From Bifidobacteriaceae bacterium (lineage in GTDB: Bacteria; Actinomycetota; Actinomycetes; Actinomycetales; Bifidobacteriaceae): DNA of 42,372 bases. The notes beneath the pieces were generated by a model that saw only the letters and a program-made list of their open reading frames with translations, had not been told where the DNA came from and searched no databases. Both the position numbers and the translations under genes were made by a program. Below, one piece after another: positions 24,184 through 33,063 of this stretch; positions within the stretch are counted from its first letter, which is position 1, and each line of letters starts with the position of its first letter. The DNA is taken from the NCBI GenBank assembly GCA_029227215.1, contig JAQXZM010000108.1, positions 1-42,372 of the forward strand, in the 5' to 3' direction.

Positions 24184-24246
24184 GTGCAGCGCGGCGTCGG
24201 GACGACATGACCGGAGGACTGCGATAATGGGCGATAGACACTGACA

Positions 24247-24338
24247 GTCAGGAACGCAGTCAGTGAATGTAGTCAGAAGCGCGGTCAGTCGACCGGCCAG
24301 GCACCGACCTGCACTGACCGAGAATGACAGACAGCACA
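24247..24338 (+). promoter_or_regulatory. Repeat-rich pepC leader with a duplicated start region
   Basis: GTCAG occurs at 24247, 24259, 24272 and 24284, spaced 12, 13 and 12 bp. Further on, ATGACAGACAGCACA (24324-24338) is an exact copy of the first 15 bases of pepC (24373-24387). Followed by TGA, it forms a five-codon frame (MTDST) that repeats the PepC N-terminus. Its ribosome binding site is poor. The GTCAG series may be operator half-sites. Confidence 0.5.
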
Positions 24339-24372
24339 TGATCGACATAATCAACATGATCGAGGAGGAATG

Positions 24373-25932
24373 ATGACAGACAGCACAAGCGCCGCAACCC
24401 GCGACGCCGCCAATATCACGCAGTACACAACCGATACCATGAATTCCACTGGCGAAGTCACGCCGGAGAGCATCGCCGCATTCTCGAAGGACTTCGCGGC
24501 GGACCGCGCCAACCGCGTCGCCGCGAACGCCGCCACGAGCGCCGGCGTGCTCACCGCCGCCACCAGCTACGCCGGGGCACGCGCACTCCCCCGCGATTTC
24601 TCCATCGAGCTCACCCAAGGCAGCATCACGAACCAGCGCCGTTCCGGCCGTTGCTGGATGTTCGCCTCGCTCAATACGCTGCGCTACGAACTCATGCACC
24701 GGTGGAATCTCGACGACTTCGAGTTCTCGGAGGCGTACCTGTTCTTCTGGGACAAGGTCGAGAAAGCGAACGTCTACCTCGAGAACGTGCTCGCCACGCT
24801 CGCCGAGCCAACCGACAGCCGTGTGTTCCAGGCGATCAACGAGGGCCCGGTGGATGATGGCGGTTGGTGGCAGATGTTCACCAACCTCGCCTCGAAGTAC
24901 GGCCTCGTGCCGGCGAGCGCCTACCCGGAGAACGCGAACACGAAGGATTCCGACGCGTTCGTGCAGTACCTCAACACGATGCTGCGCGATTTCGCCGCCA
25001 CGATGCGCACCCGTCACGCGGCGGGCATCGGCATCGACGAGTTGCGTGCTTACAAAGCGGAATGCATGAAGACCGTGTATCGCGTCACCGCGATCAGCCT
25101 GGGCGAGCCGCCCCGGAGCTTCGAGTTCCTGGCACGTACCAAGGACGATGCAAAGGACGAAGCAAAGGACGAGACAAAGGGCGATGGGAAGAGCGACGCC
25201 AAGAGCGACGCAAGGGATGCCGGTAAGGACGCCGAGAAGGATGCCGATACCGCAGCTCCCAAGGACGGTACCGCGAACTACAACGGCACCGATTCCCACC
25301 AGCAGATTCATGAGGCATCCATCACGCCGCTGGAGTTCCTGCACAAATACGTGCCGGTGCAACTCGATGACTTCGTCACGCTGTGCAACGCGCCGATGGA
25401 GCGTACGCTGTACTGGAAGCGCTACGCGATTGATTGGACCACGAACGTGGCGGGCACCGAGCAGATGACGTTCGTGAATGTGCCGATGAAGACGCTGCGC
25501 GACGCGGCGGTGCGCCAGCTGCAGGCTGGGCACCCTCTGTGGTTCGCCTGCGATTGCATGCAGTACGCGCTGCGCGGGGCGGGCGTGTTTGACCCGGCGA
25601 CCGTGCGCGTGGATGAATTGTTCGGCGTCGACATGCATTACGACAAGGCGCAGGCGATCGAGTACCGCGACGCCGAGTCCAACCATGCGATGACGCTCAC
25701 CGGCGTGAACCTCGATGCGAACGGCGTGCCCAACCGCTGGAAGATCGAGAACAGCTGGGGCAAGGATTCCGGCAAGGACGGCTACTTCGTGGCATCCGCT
25801 GAGTGGTTCGACCGATATGTGACCGAGCTCGTGGTGCGCAAGGAATACCTTGACGACGCCACCCGCGCCGCGCTCACCACCGAGCCCGTCCACATCGCCC
25901 CCTGGCAGCCCCTCACCCGCCGCTGCAGGTGA
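24373..25932 (+). CDS. pepC: Aminopeptidase C (C1-family cysteine peptidase)
   Basis: The 519-aa cytosolic bleomycin-hydrolase-type aminopeptidase releases N-terminal residues from peptides, feeding amino acid supply. The catalytic triad is visible: Cys in QRRSGRCWMFASLN (about residue 94), His in ESNHAMTLTG and Asn in KIENSWG. The family insert region holds a hydrophilic low-complexity run of about 45 residues rich in K, D and A (about 236-285), which lengthens it over the usual ~450. Two adjacent ATGs exist at 24370 and 24373; GGAGG is better spaced for the second. The C-terminus ends in LTRRCR beyond the usual end. It is a single gene followed by a very stable hairpin. Confidence 0.95.
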   Translation: MTDSTSAATRDAANITQYTTDTMNSTGEVTPESIAAFSKDFAADRANRVAANAATSAGVLTAATSYAGARALPRDFSIELTQGSITNQRRSGRCWMFASLNTLRYELMHRWNLDDFEFSEAYLFFWDKVEKANVYLENVLATLAEPTDSRVFQAINEGPVDDGGWWQMFTNLASKYGLVPASAYPENANTKDSDAFVQYLNTMLRDFAATMRTRHAAGIGIDELRAYKAECMKTVYRVTAISLGEPPRSFEFLARTKDDAKDEAKDETKGDGKSDAKSDARDAGKDAEKDADTAAPKDGTANYNGTDSHQQIHEASITPLEFLHKYVPVQLDDFVTLCNAPMERTLYWKRYAIDWTTNVAGTEQMTFVNVPMKTLRDAAVRQLQAGHPLWFACDCMQYALRGAGVFDPATVRVDELFGVDMHYDKAQAIEYRDAESNHAMTLTGVNLDANGVPNRWKIENSWGKDSGKDGYFVASAEWFDRYVTELVVRKEYLDDATRAALTTEPVHIAPWQPLTRRCR

Positions 25933-25961
25933 TGCCGACGACCTGCCGACACATCACATAT

Positions 25962-26006
25962 GTTTGATGGGGGATACGACGCTTCGTGTCGTATCCCCCA
26001 TCAAAC
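25962..26006. terminator. Perfect 19-bp hairpin after pepC
   Basis: GTTTGATGGGGGATACGAC pairs without mismatch with its reverse complement around GCTTCGT. It lies 30 bases after the pepC stop. There is no T run on the plus strand, so its terminator efficiency is uncertain; it could also protect the 3' end or mark the boundary of the Fic cassette. Confidence 0.7.
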
Positions 26007-26019
26007 GGTCTCAATTGTC

Positions 26020-26075
26020 CGTTTTGTCTGTTATTGCCGTTTTGTACGTTTTCCGATACACTATTGTTTCGGATA
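26020..26075 (+). promoter_or_regulatory. Promoter and operator of the HTH-VbhA-Fic cassette
   Basis: TTGCCG (26034-26039) and TACACT (26057-26062), 17 bp apart, form a good promoter. GTTTTGT is repeated at 26021 and 26039 (18 bp apart), and an inverted repeat TCCGA...TCGGA (26052-26073) surrounds the -10. These fit autoregulation by the HTH protein encoded next. Confidence 0.6.
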
Positions 26076-26106
26076 CATGCTTACGAAACGGAGAGGATGA
26101 ACGACG

Positions 26107-26553
26107 ATGCAAACAGTCCCCATCTCACGCATCAAAACAGGCTCGCCGTATCTGACAAGCGGCGACGGAACAGCCATTCCTCTGAGTGAAGAGGATCTGC
26201 AGCGTGTCATCCGCGCGATTTCCTCTCCGCAACGCTCAACCTCGGACCTGGGCGATTTTGCAACGACTGTCTCAGATAGCGCGCAGGAACTCATCACCAC
26301 AGGCGCCGCCGCCCGGATTCTCGGCGTTTCCGCAAAAACAGTATCGCGCCTTCTTGATTCCGGAGCGATGCCATTCGTGCGTTACGGGACATCCGGGAGG
26401 CGCAAAGTCAAGCGAAGTGACGTGATGGCGTACAAGAAGCGTTCCGAACGCAACCTTCATAAGGGCGTACAGGAAATCCACCAGTTTGCTGACACAGCGG
26501 CAAGCGCCGACGAGGACGAGAAGCTACACACCTACCTCGCCCATTTCAAGTAA
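26107..26553 (+). CDS. HTH/excisionase-type DNA-binding protein
   Basis: The 148-aa protein has a central MerR/excisionase-like helix-turn-helix (about residues 62-108): TGAAARILGVSAKTVSRLLDSGAMPFVRYGTSGRRKVKRSDVMAYKK, followed by a short helical acidic tail. The N-terminal ~55 residues (PISRIKTGSPYLTSGDG...) look like a separate small domain or linker. The start has GGAGAGG about 12 bases upstream, slightly long. It precedes a VbhA-like antitoxin and a Fic toxin in the same direction with a 104-base gap. It is most simply the autoregulator of the cassette, binding the palindrome over its promoter. A true excisionase role is unlikely since no integrase is present. Confidence 0.75.
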   Translation: MQTVPISRIKTGSPYLTSGDGTAIPLSEEDLQRVIRAISSPQRSTSDLGDFATTVSDSAQELITTGAAARILGVSAKTVSRLLDSGAMPFVRYGTSGRRKVKRSDVMAYKKRSERNLHKGVQEIHQFADTAASADEDEKLHTYLAHFK

Positions 26554-26657
26554 GCATATACACATACGCAGTTCCCTGATGCAGACTCAATAAAGAAGAA
26601 GAAATCCGGCGACAACCCGAATACATTGCTCACTGTTATTAGGAACTTGGAGGAATC

Positions 26658-26849
26658 ATGGACAAGAAAGAACTGATGGAGGAAGCCATCCACACGAACG
26701 AGATGGAAGGCGGATACGTTTCAGCGGAATTCCGCAAGGATGCCGCTGAATATGTTCACGGTGACATCAGCATCGAAGAATTGATGACACGCACGAAACG
26801 CCGCTGGCATATCAATACTGGGAATAGCACTGGAAACACCGATGAGTAA
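26658..26849 (+). CDS. VbhA-like Fic antitoxin
   Basis: The 63-aa protein carries the inhibitory-helix signature of class I Fic antitoxins, (S/T)xxxE(G/N): here THR13-N-E-M-GLU17-GLY18 within IHTNEMEGGY. The motif Glu pairs with the Fic-box Arg and blocks productive ATP binding in known VbhA/VbhT complexes. The rest (AEFRKDAAEYVHGDISIEELMTRTKRRW) matches the small helical VbhA/antitoxin fold. The start has TTGGAGGA four bases before the ATG. Its stop overlaps the Fic start (ATGAGTAA, 26842-26849), so the pair is translationally coupled, which favours antitoxin supply before toxin. Confidence 0.88.
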   Translation: MDKKELMEEAIHTNEMEGGYVSAEFRKDAAEYVHGDISIEELMTRTKRRWHINTGNSTGNTDE

Positions 26850-27522
26850 TGAATTCATCGATCCATACATCGATCCCGACACTGGGATTCTGCGCAATCT
26901 CATTGGTGCGACAACAAGCGCTTCATTCACAACAGCGGAAAGTGAACTCGTATCAATTCGCTTCAATGAAATGCTTGGGCAGGTCACATGGCATATTACG
27001 GGAAGCCTGGATGATCTTAAACGCATCCACCGCTATTTATTCCAGGATGTATTTCCGTGGGCAGGCAATACCAGGACGGTCGAGATACGAAAGAATGCGG
27101 AAGGATCCGCATTTTTCCTTCCATCCGCAAACATTGTAATGGGCACGACCTGGGCGCAACAACAATTGCAACAAGACAATATGCTAAGGGGACTTTCACA
27201 ACAACGCTTCGTCGAACGACTTGCATATCACTATGACAATTACAATTTCATCCATCCTTTCCGCGAGGGAAATGGCCGGACACAACGAGTGATGTGGACT
27301 TTCATTGCGCATGAAGCTGGGTACGATCTCAGATGGCAACAAGTGAGCGGAACGGAAAACGATGCTGCCAGCCGCATAGCTGCAGAAGAGAGCAATCTCT
27401 CCCCGCTTATCAAAATGTTCGGCAAAATCGTCAAACCATGCGACCCGTCGGCTCCAATTGTTTCTCAGGACGCAGGTGCATCACATCTTCGGCAAACCGA
27501 TTCCGCATCACCATTCGACTAG
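26842..27522 (+). CDS. Fic-domain AMP-transferase (putative toxin)
   Basis: The 226-aa protein contains the complete Fic motif HPFREGNGR (residues 138-146), with catalytic His and the Arg that binds the ATP gamma-phosphate. The flap region (KNAEGSAFFLPSANI) and the FPWAGNTRTVEIRK segment are also typical. Such proteins transfer AMP from ATP onto target proteins; class I members are toxins held by a separate antitoxin. The C-terminal ~25 residues (after IVKPCD) are a low-complexity tail. No Fic-inhibiting helix is present in the toxin itself, consistent with the VbhA-like partner. Base composition is more AT-rich than neighbours, suggesting transfer. The target is not deducible. Confidence 0.92.
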   Translation: MSNEFIDPYIDPDTGILRNLIGATTSASFTTAESELVSIRFNEMLGQVTWHITGSLDDLKRIHRYLFQDVFPWAGNTRTVEIRKNAEGSAFFLPSANIVMGTTWAQQQLQQDNMLRGLSQQRFVERLAYHYDNYNFIHPFREGNGRTQRVMWTFIAHEAGYDLRWQQVSGTENDAASRIAAEESNLSPLIKMFGKIVKPCDPSAPIVSQDAGASHLRQTDSASPFD

Positions 27523-27910
27523 CAATCGCATCAAGACTGGAGATATGCTGCCATTCACTGTATGCATAGGGATTCAATGCATAGGGATTCGCACAAGCGA
27601 TTAGGGTCAAACGATACTTGGAATCCTTGCAGGTATTGCAGCGGTGAATGCCATAGGCACCGGCACAGGCTGGTGCCATTGTCTATGATTATGCTCTTCG
27701 ATTTTCGATTATCAGAGATTTTGGTCTCGAAATCAGTGTCTTTTCCTCTGATTCTCTGGAAATCCGGTGTCGATACCTCTGACAGGTGAAAATGCACCTG
27801 CATCATCATCGATTCCTGCACCATGGTGGCTCCGGGATCCACGGTGGTGGATCCACAACAGTATTGCGAATGGCGTAGTCTTCGCGGCACTCGATACGAG
27901 CCGATCATGA
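27523..27910. other. Intergenic region after the Fic gene, degraded-looking
   Basis: I see no convincing gene in these ~390 bases. They hold a 14-bp tandem repeat ATGCATAGGGATTC (about 27562-27590), a short hairpin CAGGTG-AAAATG-CACCTG (27781-27800) and a GGATCCAC/GTGGATCC inverted repeat (about 27834-27857). AT-rich patches around 27690-27760 resemble the Fic cassette more than the neighbouring core genes. Confidence 0.45.
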
Positions 27911-27951
27911 CAATGCGCGGTGGAGGGGTTGATTCCCTCCACCGCGCATTG
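27911..27951. terminator. Perfect 17-bp hairpin, bidirectional terminator
   Basis: CAATGCGCGGTGGAGGG pairs perfectly with CCCTCCACCGCGCATTG around GTTGATT. It lies between the convergent Fic gene and the activase gene. T runs are weak on both sides. Confidence 0.75.
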
Positions 27952-28032
27952 TGCTATCGATCCGCTCGAGGCTGAATCACATCGCAAGCATCACACCACG
28001 CCTCTCGCACCACGCCGCTCACATCACGCCGC

Positions 28033-31000
28033 TCACGCGACGGGGCGGACGGCCTCGCGGAGGGCTTCGCCGGCGCTCTTGCCCTCCTCCACTGCTGCCG
28101 CGGCGCGGGCGGATGCCTCACGAGTGTCGAGCCCTTCGGCGTGCATCTTCTTCGCCGCCGCGATCATGAGCTTGATGCGGTTGAGCTGGTTGGCCTCGGA
28201 GGAACCGGGGTCGTAATCGATGGAGACGATGTTCGCATTGGGGTGCTGGCGGCGGATCTCGTGGAACATGCCACGGCCCGTCACATGGTTGGGCAGGCAT
28301 GCGAACGGCTGCGCGCACACGATGTTCGGCGCACCGGATTCGATGAGCTCGAGGATCTCGGCGGTGAGCAGCCAGCCTTCGCCCGCCTGCACGCCCAGGG
28401 ATGTGACCTCCTGTGCCTTGCGCACAAGCTGCGGCAACGGCATGTCGGGCTCGAAGCGCTCGGATTCGGCGAATGCCTTGTTGACCGGAGCCTCGTACTT
28501 CTCGACCGCCCAGCGCAGGATCTTCTTGCCGGTGGGGCTGCCGCCGGTGCCCAGCGTCTTGCGGTTCCAGTCGAAGGTGTAGAAGTTCTGGGTCATGAAC
28601 TCCATCATGCCGGGCACCACAGCCTCGCAGCCCTGGGACTCGATGACGTTGACCACGTGGTTGTTGGCATCCGGATGGTACTTGACCAAGATCTCACCGA
28701 CGACGCCAACGCGCGGCTTGCGCGGGATGTCGCGCAAGGGCAGCGTGTCGAAGCTGTGGATGATGTCGCGCACGAGCCTGCCGTAATGGTAGGTGCCGTG
28801 GCCGAACCACTCGGCGCCGTGCTCGGTGTGCCCGTGATGCTCGATGGTCTCGCGGATCACCGTGTTCCACTTGCGGTACAGTTCCTCGGTGCTGCCGCGC
28901 TGCAACTCGTAGGGCCGCACGCGGTTCGTGCACTTGAGCAGCACATCGCCCAGGATGAGCGCCTTCACCGCGCGGTGCACAAGCGGCAGCGTGATCTGGA
29001 ATCCCGGGTTGGACTCGATGCCCTGGGTGGACAGCGCGATGACCGGCACCTGCGGGAAACCAGCATCCACGAGCGCCTTGCGGATCAGGCCGAAGTAGTT
29101 CGTGGCGCGGCACATGCCGCCGGTCTGCGTGATGACGAGGGCCGTGTGGTCGGGGTCGTACTTGCCCTGCACGAGCGCGTTGATGAGCTGGCCGATGACG
29201 ATGATCGAGGGGTAGCACGCGTCGTTGTTCACGTACTTCAGGCCGCATTCGATGTCTTCGTGCGAGGCATGGCGCAGAATGTCCGTCTTGTAACCGCCGG
29301 AGCGGAAGACAGCTTCGAGCAGTTCGAAGTGGAACGGGCTCATCTGCGGACCCACGATCGTGTAGTCTTTCTTCATCTGCTTGGTGAAGGCGACCTTGTG
29401 GGCGTATTTCGACAGTCGCGACGTGGTGTGGGATTCGGAACCGACGCCCGTGTTCGTCTCGATGGCGGAGCGGGAGACGACGCCGTGCGCCGCCGCCGCG
29501 GCATCACGCGCCTCCTGGTCGGCCTGCTGCTTGGGCACGATGCGGTCGGCGATGCGCACGGTGCCGGTGCGGCGGAACACCGCGGCGTTCTTGGCGGAGG
29601 TCTTCGCAGCGGCCTCGCGCTTCGCCTCGGCCTCGCGTTCCTCGATGGCTGCCTTGAGCGAACGCAGACGGATCTTGGCGGCACCCAGGTTGCTCACTTC
29701 GTCGATCTTGAGCACCGTGTACACGTCGTCCTCCTCGGCGAGGATCTCCTGCACCTGGTCGGTGGTGATGGCGTCGAGACCGCAACCGAAGGAGTTGAGC
29801 TGCACGAGCTCCAGGCCAGGGTATTCGGAGACGAAGCGCGCCGCCGCGTACAGGCGCGCATGGTACGCCCACTGGTTGCGCACGCGCAGCGGCTCCTCCA
29901 CGTCGCCCCGGCCGTCGAAGAAGACCTCCTGGCGGCTGGCGTGGCTCTTGCCCTTCGCGTCCACGACGCGCTGCACCGGCGACATGGCGCCGCTCACATA
30001 CGGGTTGAAGCCATCGTCCACCTTGCGGAAGCCTTCGGCATCCTTGGAGCCAGGGCGCACCTCGTCCTTGCCGATGAACGGGGTGAGGTTGAGCTTGCGG
30101 CCAGGTTCGAGCCACGAAACCGCGTCCTCGGAGAGCACGACCATGCCCAGCGACGTGATGGCCTCGGGGATGCCGTGGTTGATCTCGGGATCCACGTGGT
30201 AGGGCCGGCCGGCGAGCACGATGCCGCGCAGGTTGTGCTCCTTCATGTAGGCGAGCGCGCGCAGGCCCTCCTGCTGCACGTCGTGCTTGAAGATCTTGTC
30301 TTCCTTGTAGGCGGCGTCCACCGCCTGCTGCGCTTCCTCGCGGGTCACGTTCGCCCAGGCGAATTCCTCGACGATGCGGTCGACCATGAGCTCATGGTTG
30401 GCAAGGTTGAAGTACGGGTGCATGTAGCGGATGCCCGGCTGGTGCAGTTCCGCCATGTTGGCGCCGATCACGCCCGGGTAGTTCGCCACGATCGGGCAGT
30501 TGAAGCGATTGTCCATGCCCTGCACGTCAAGGTCCTCGAAATGCACGCACGGGTAGAAGATCGTCTTGTAGCCCTTCTCGAGCAGGTCCTTGATGTGGCC
30601 GTGGGCGAGCTTCGCCGGGTAGCAGATGTTCTCGGAGGCGATGGAGTCGATGCCTTTCTCGAACAGCTCGTGGTTCGACCGGCCCGAGACGCCCACGCGG
30701 AAGCCCAGGGTGGTGAGCAGCGTGAACCAGAACGGGTAGTTCTCGTACATGTTGAGCACACGTGGGATGCCGATCTCGCCGCGCTTGGCGGCCTTCTCGG
30801 TCAGGCGCCGGTAGGCGAAGGCGCGGCGGTACTTGTAGTCGTAGAGATTGGGCAGCGGGGACTTCTTCTTCGTGCGGTCGCCGCCGCGTTCGCATCGGTT
30901 GCCGGTCACGTACCGCGAGCCATCCTGGAACGTGGTGATCGTGAGCTTGCAATGGTTCTGGCACAGCTTGCACTGATCACGGGACGTGGTCATGCTCAAG

Positions 31001-33063
31001 TGGTCGAGTGCGTCGCCATGCAGCAGCGTGCTCGTGGCGCCGTCCTCGTAATGCATGCGGGCGGTGAGCGCTGCGCCGTAGGCGCCCATGAGTCCGGCGA
31101 TGTTGGGGCGCGTCACCTTGCGGTCCGTCAGCAATTCGAACGCACGCAGCACGGCGTCGTTCAAGAACGTGCCGCCCTGCACCACGATCGTGCTGCCCAG
31201 GTCGCCTGCGTCACGCAGCTTGATGACCTTGTACAACGCATTGCGCACCACGGAGTAGCACAGGCCGGCGGCGATGTCTTCGATGGACGCGCCTTCCTTC
31301 TGCGCCTGCTTGACGGAGGAGTTCATGAACACCGTGCAGCGCGAGCCCAGGTCCACCGGATGCTTCGAGGCGAGCGCCGCCTTGGTGAAGTCCTCGATGC
31401 TCAGGTCCATGCTGGTGGCGAAGGTCTGGAGGAACGAGCCGCAGCCCGAGGAACAGGCTTCGTTGACGGAGATGGATTCGATGACGCCGTCGTTGATGGC
31501 GAGGTACTTCATGTCCTGCCCGCCGATGTCAATGACGGACGTGACGCCGGGGCTCACGAGTTCGGCGCCGCGGTAATGCGCCATCGTCTCCACCACGCCT
31601 TCGTCCACATGCAGGCCGGCGGTGATGAGGCCCTCGCCATAACCGGTGGCGCAGGAACGCGCGATGAACGCATCGTCAGGCAGCTGCGCCTCGATCTTCT
31701 TGACGATCTGGGCAGCGGCGAGCAAAGGACTGCCCTGGTTCGTGCCGTAGCTGGACCACACGATGTCGCGGTCGTCGTTGACGAGCGTCGCCTTGATGGT
31801 CGTGGAACCGGCATCGATGCCAAGGAACAGCGGGCCGTGCGCGTCGGCCATCGTGCGCTGGGCGATGAGCTCGCGGTGATGGCGGTCGTTGAACTCGCGA
31901 CGCTCCTCCTCGTCCTTGAACAGGGGGCGCATCGTCTTGTTCGCCGAGGGCTGGGACTTGAGCTTGTCGAGCCGGGCGAGCAGCTGCTCGATCGTAGAGG
32001 CGACCATGCGGTTCGGCTCGGTGGCATCGGTGGTATCGCTCGCGGAAGCAGCGGAAGCGGCGTCGGCGGAATTGACAGCGTCCGCGGAAGCCTCGCCGTT
32101 CGGGTTTTCCTCGCCAGTGTGGTCGATGCCACGCGATTCATCGGGAAGAGCCTCGTCGTGCGCGTCGAGCTCCAGCTCGTCGTCGCTCACGATCGCCGCG
32201 CCATAGGCGACGTACAGGTGGGCGTTCTCCGGGGTGATGTAGGTATCCACCTTGCCTTCGAGGGTGCGGCGGAACGCTTCGCGCAGCTCGCTCATGAAGA
32301 ACAGCGGGCCGCCGAGGAACACGACGGTGCCCTTGACTGGCCTGCCGCACGCCAGGCCCGCGATGGTCTGGGTGGAGACGGCCTGGAAGATGGAGGCGGC
32401 GAGGTCGGGCTTGGCGGCGCCGTCGTTGATGAGCGGCTGCAGGTCGGACTTGGCGAACACGCCGCAGCGCGACGCAATCGGGTACAGCGTCGTGTGCTGC
32501 TTCGCCATGTCGTTGAGGCCTTGCGCGTCGGTGCCCAGCAGCGTCGCCATCTGGTCGATGAACGCGCCGGTGCCGCCTGCGCACGAGCCGTTCATGCGCT
32601 GCTCGGGCGTGGGCTTCAGATACGTGATTTTGGCGTCCTCGCCACCCAGCTCGATGATGACGTCCGCCTGCGGGTAGGCGTCGTTGATGGCGTCGGTCTC
32701 GGCGATGACCTCCTGCACGAAGGGCACGCCCAGGCCGTCGGCGAGCCCCAGGCCGCCCGATCCGGTGATGGTGAGGCGCACGGGCACGTTGGCGAAGCCA
32801 CGGGATTCGAGCACCTTCTTGATGTCGGTGAGCAGGCCTTCCGCCGTGGCGCGCACGTTCGCATGATGACGGCGGTAATCGCTGAAAAGCACGCGGGCGT
32901 CATCCGCCGTGAGCGGCTCGGCGGGTGCCTGGGGCTTGGGCGCCGCCATGTCGAGCACCACGGCCTTGACCGTGGTGGAGCCTACGTCGAAACCGATGCG
33001 GATGCGCGGGCTCGCCCCGCCTTCCGCTGTTTGGGCCGCATTCGTCGCAAACGAATCCGTCAC
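28033..33063 (-). CDS. Giant 2-hydroxyacyl-CoA dehydratase activase-related fusion protein
   Basis: The 1676-aa cytosolic protein joins several modules. Residues ~20-295 are an activator ATPase of the BcrA/BadF/HgdC type (IGFDVGSTTVKAVVLD, IIELGGEDAK, GSCAGGTG and SRCGVF with Fe-S Cys). After an acidic Ala/Ser linker, a second one follows (~410-690: LGIDAGSTTIKATLV, IDIGGQDMK, ACSSGCGSF, SRCTVF). A Cys cluster (CKLCQNHCK...CERGG) and DUF2229 come next, then a dehydratase-subunit-like region. Activators use ATP to inject an electron into radical dehydratases; the reaction of this fusion is unknown. The start is GTG 33063 behind AGGAGG. Related ~1400-1600-aa proteins occur in Firmicutes and bifidobacteria. 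Oxygen sensitivity is expected. No dehydratase partner genes adjoin it. Confidence 0.85.
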   Translation of the reverse strand: MTDSFATNAAQTAEGGASPRIRIGFDVGSTTVKAVVLDMAAPKPQAPAEPLTADDARVLFSDYRRHHANVRATAEGLLTDIKKVLESRGFANVPVRLTITGSGGLGLADGLGVPFVQEVIAETDAINDAYPQADVIIELGGEDAKITYLKPTPEQRMNGSCAGGTGAFIDQMATLLGTDAQGLNDMAKQHTTLYPIASRCGVFAKSDLQPLINDGAAKPDLAASIFQAVSTQTIAGLACGRPVKGTVVFLGGPLFFMSELREAFRRTLEGKVDTYITPENAHLYVAYGAAIVSDDELELDAHDEALPDESRGIDHTGEENPNGEASADAVNSADAASAASASDTTDATEPNRMVASTIEQLLARLDKLKSQPSANKTMRPLFKDEEERREFNDRHHRELIAQRTMADAHGPLFLGIDAGSTTIKATLVNDDRDIVWSSYGTNQGSPLLAAAQIVKKIEAQLPDDAFIARSCATGYGEGLITAGLHVDEGVVETMAHYRGAELVSPGVTSVIDIGGQDMKYLAINDGVIESISVNEACSSGCGSFLQTFATSMDLSIEDFTKAALASKHPVDLGSRCTVFMNSSVKQAQKEGASIEDIAAGLCYSVVRNALYKVIKLRDAGDLGSTIVVQGGTFLNDAVLRAFELLTDRKVTRPNIAGLMGAYGAALTARMHYEDGATSTLLHGDALDHLSMTTSRDQCKLCQNHCKLTITTFQDGSRYVTGNRCERGGDRTKKKSPLPNLYDYKYRRAFAYRRLTEKAAKRGEIGIPRVLNMYENYPFWFTLLTTLGFRVGVSGRSNHELFEKGIDSIASENICYPAKLAHGHIKDLLEKGYKTIFYPCVHFEDLDVQGMDNRFNCPIVANYPGVIGANMAELHQPGIRYMHPYFNLANHELMVDRIVEEFAWANVTREEAQQAVDAAYKEDKIFKHDVQQEGLRALAYMKEHNLRGIVLAGRPYHVDPEINHGIPEAITSLGMVVLSEDAVSWLEPGRKLNLTPFIGKDEVRPGSKDAEGFRKVDDGFNPYVSGAMSPVQRVVDAKGKSHASRQEVFFDGRGDVEEPLRVRNQWAYHARLYAAARFVSEYPGLELVQLNSFGCGLDAITTDQVQEILAEEDDVYTVLKIDEVSNLGAAKIRLRSLKAAIEEREAEAKREAAAKTSAKNAAVFRRTGTVRIADRIVPKQQADQEARDAAAAAHGVVSRSAIETNTGVGSESHTTSRLSKYAHKVAFTKQMKKDYTIVGPQMSPFHFELLEAVFRSGGYKTDILRHASHEDIECGLKYVNNDACYPSIIVIGQLINALVQGKYDPDHTALVITQTGGMCRATNYFGLIRKALVDAGFPQVPVIALSTQGIESNPGFQITLPLVHRAVKALILGDVLLKCTNRVRPYELQRGSTEELYRKWNTVIRETIEHHGHTEHGAEWFGHGTYHYGRLVRDIIHSFDTLPLRDIPRKPRVGVVGEILVKYHPDANNHVVNVIESQGCEAVVPGMMEFMTQNFYTFDWNRKTLGTGGSPTGKKILRWAVEKYEAPVNKAFAESERFEPDMPLPQLVRKAQEVTSLGVQAGEGWLLTAEILELIESGAPNIVCAQPFACLPNHVTGRGMFHEIRRQHPNANIVSIDYDPGSSEANQLNRIKLMIAAAKKMHAEGLDTREASARAAAAVEEGKSAGEALREAVRPVA

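Noticed and set aside
26107-26553. Phage/ICE excisionase
   Set aside because: The HTH is excisionase-like, but there is no integrase, att-like duplication or other element gene; the position in front of a Fic pair favours a regulator.
27562-27590. 14-bp tandem repeat as an attachment-site duplication
   Set aside because: Adjacent tandem copies do not bracket any element, and no second copy was seen at the other side of the Fic cassette.
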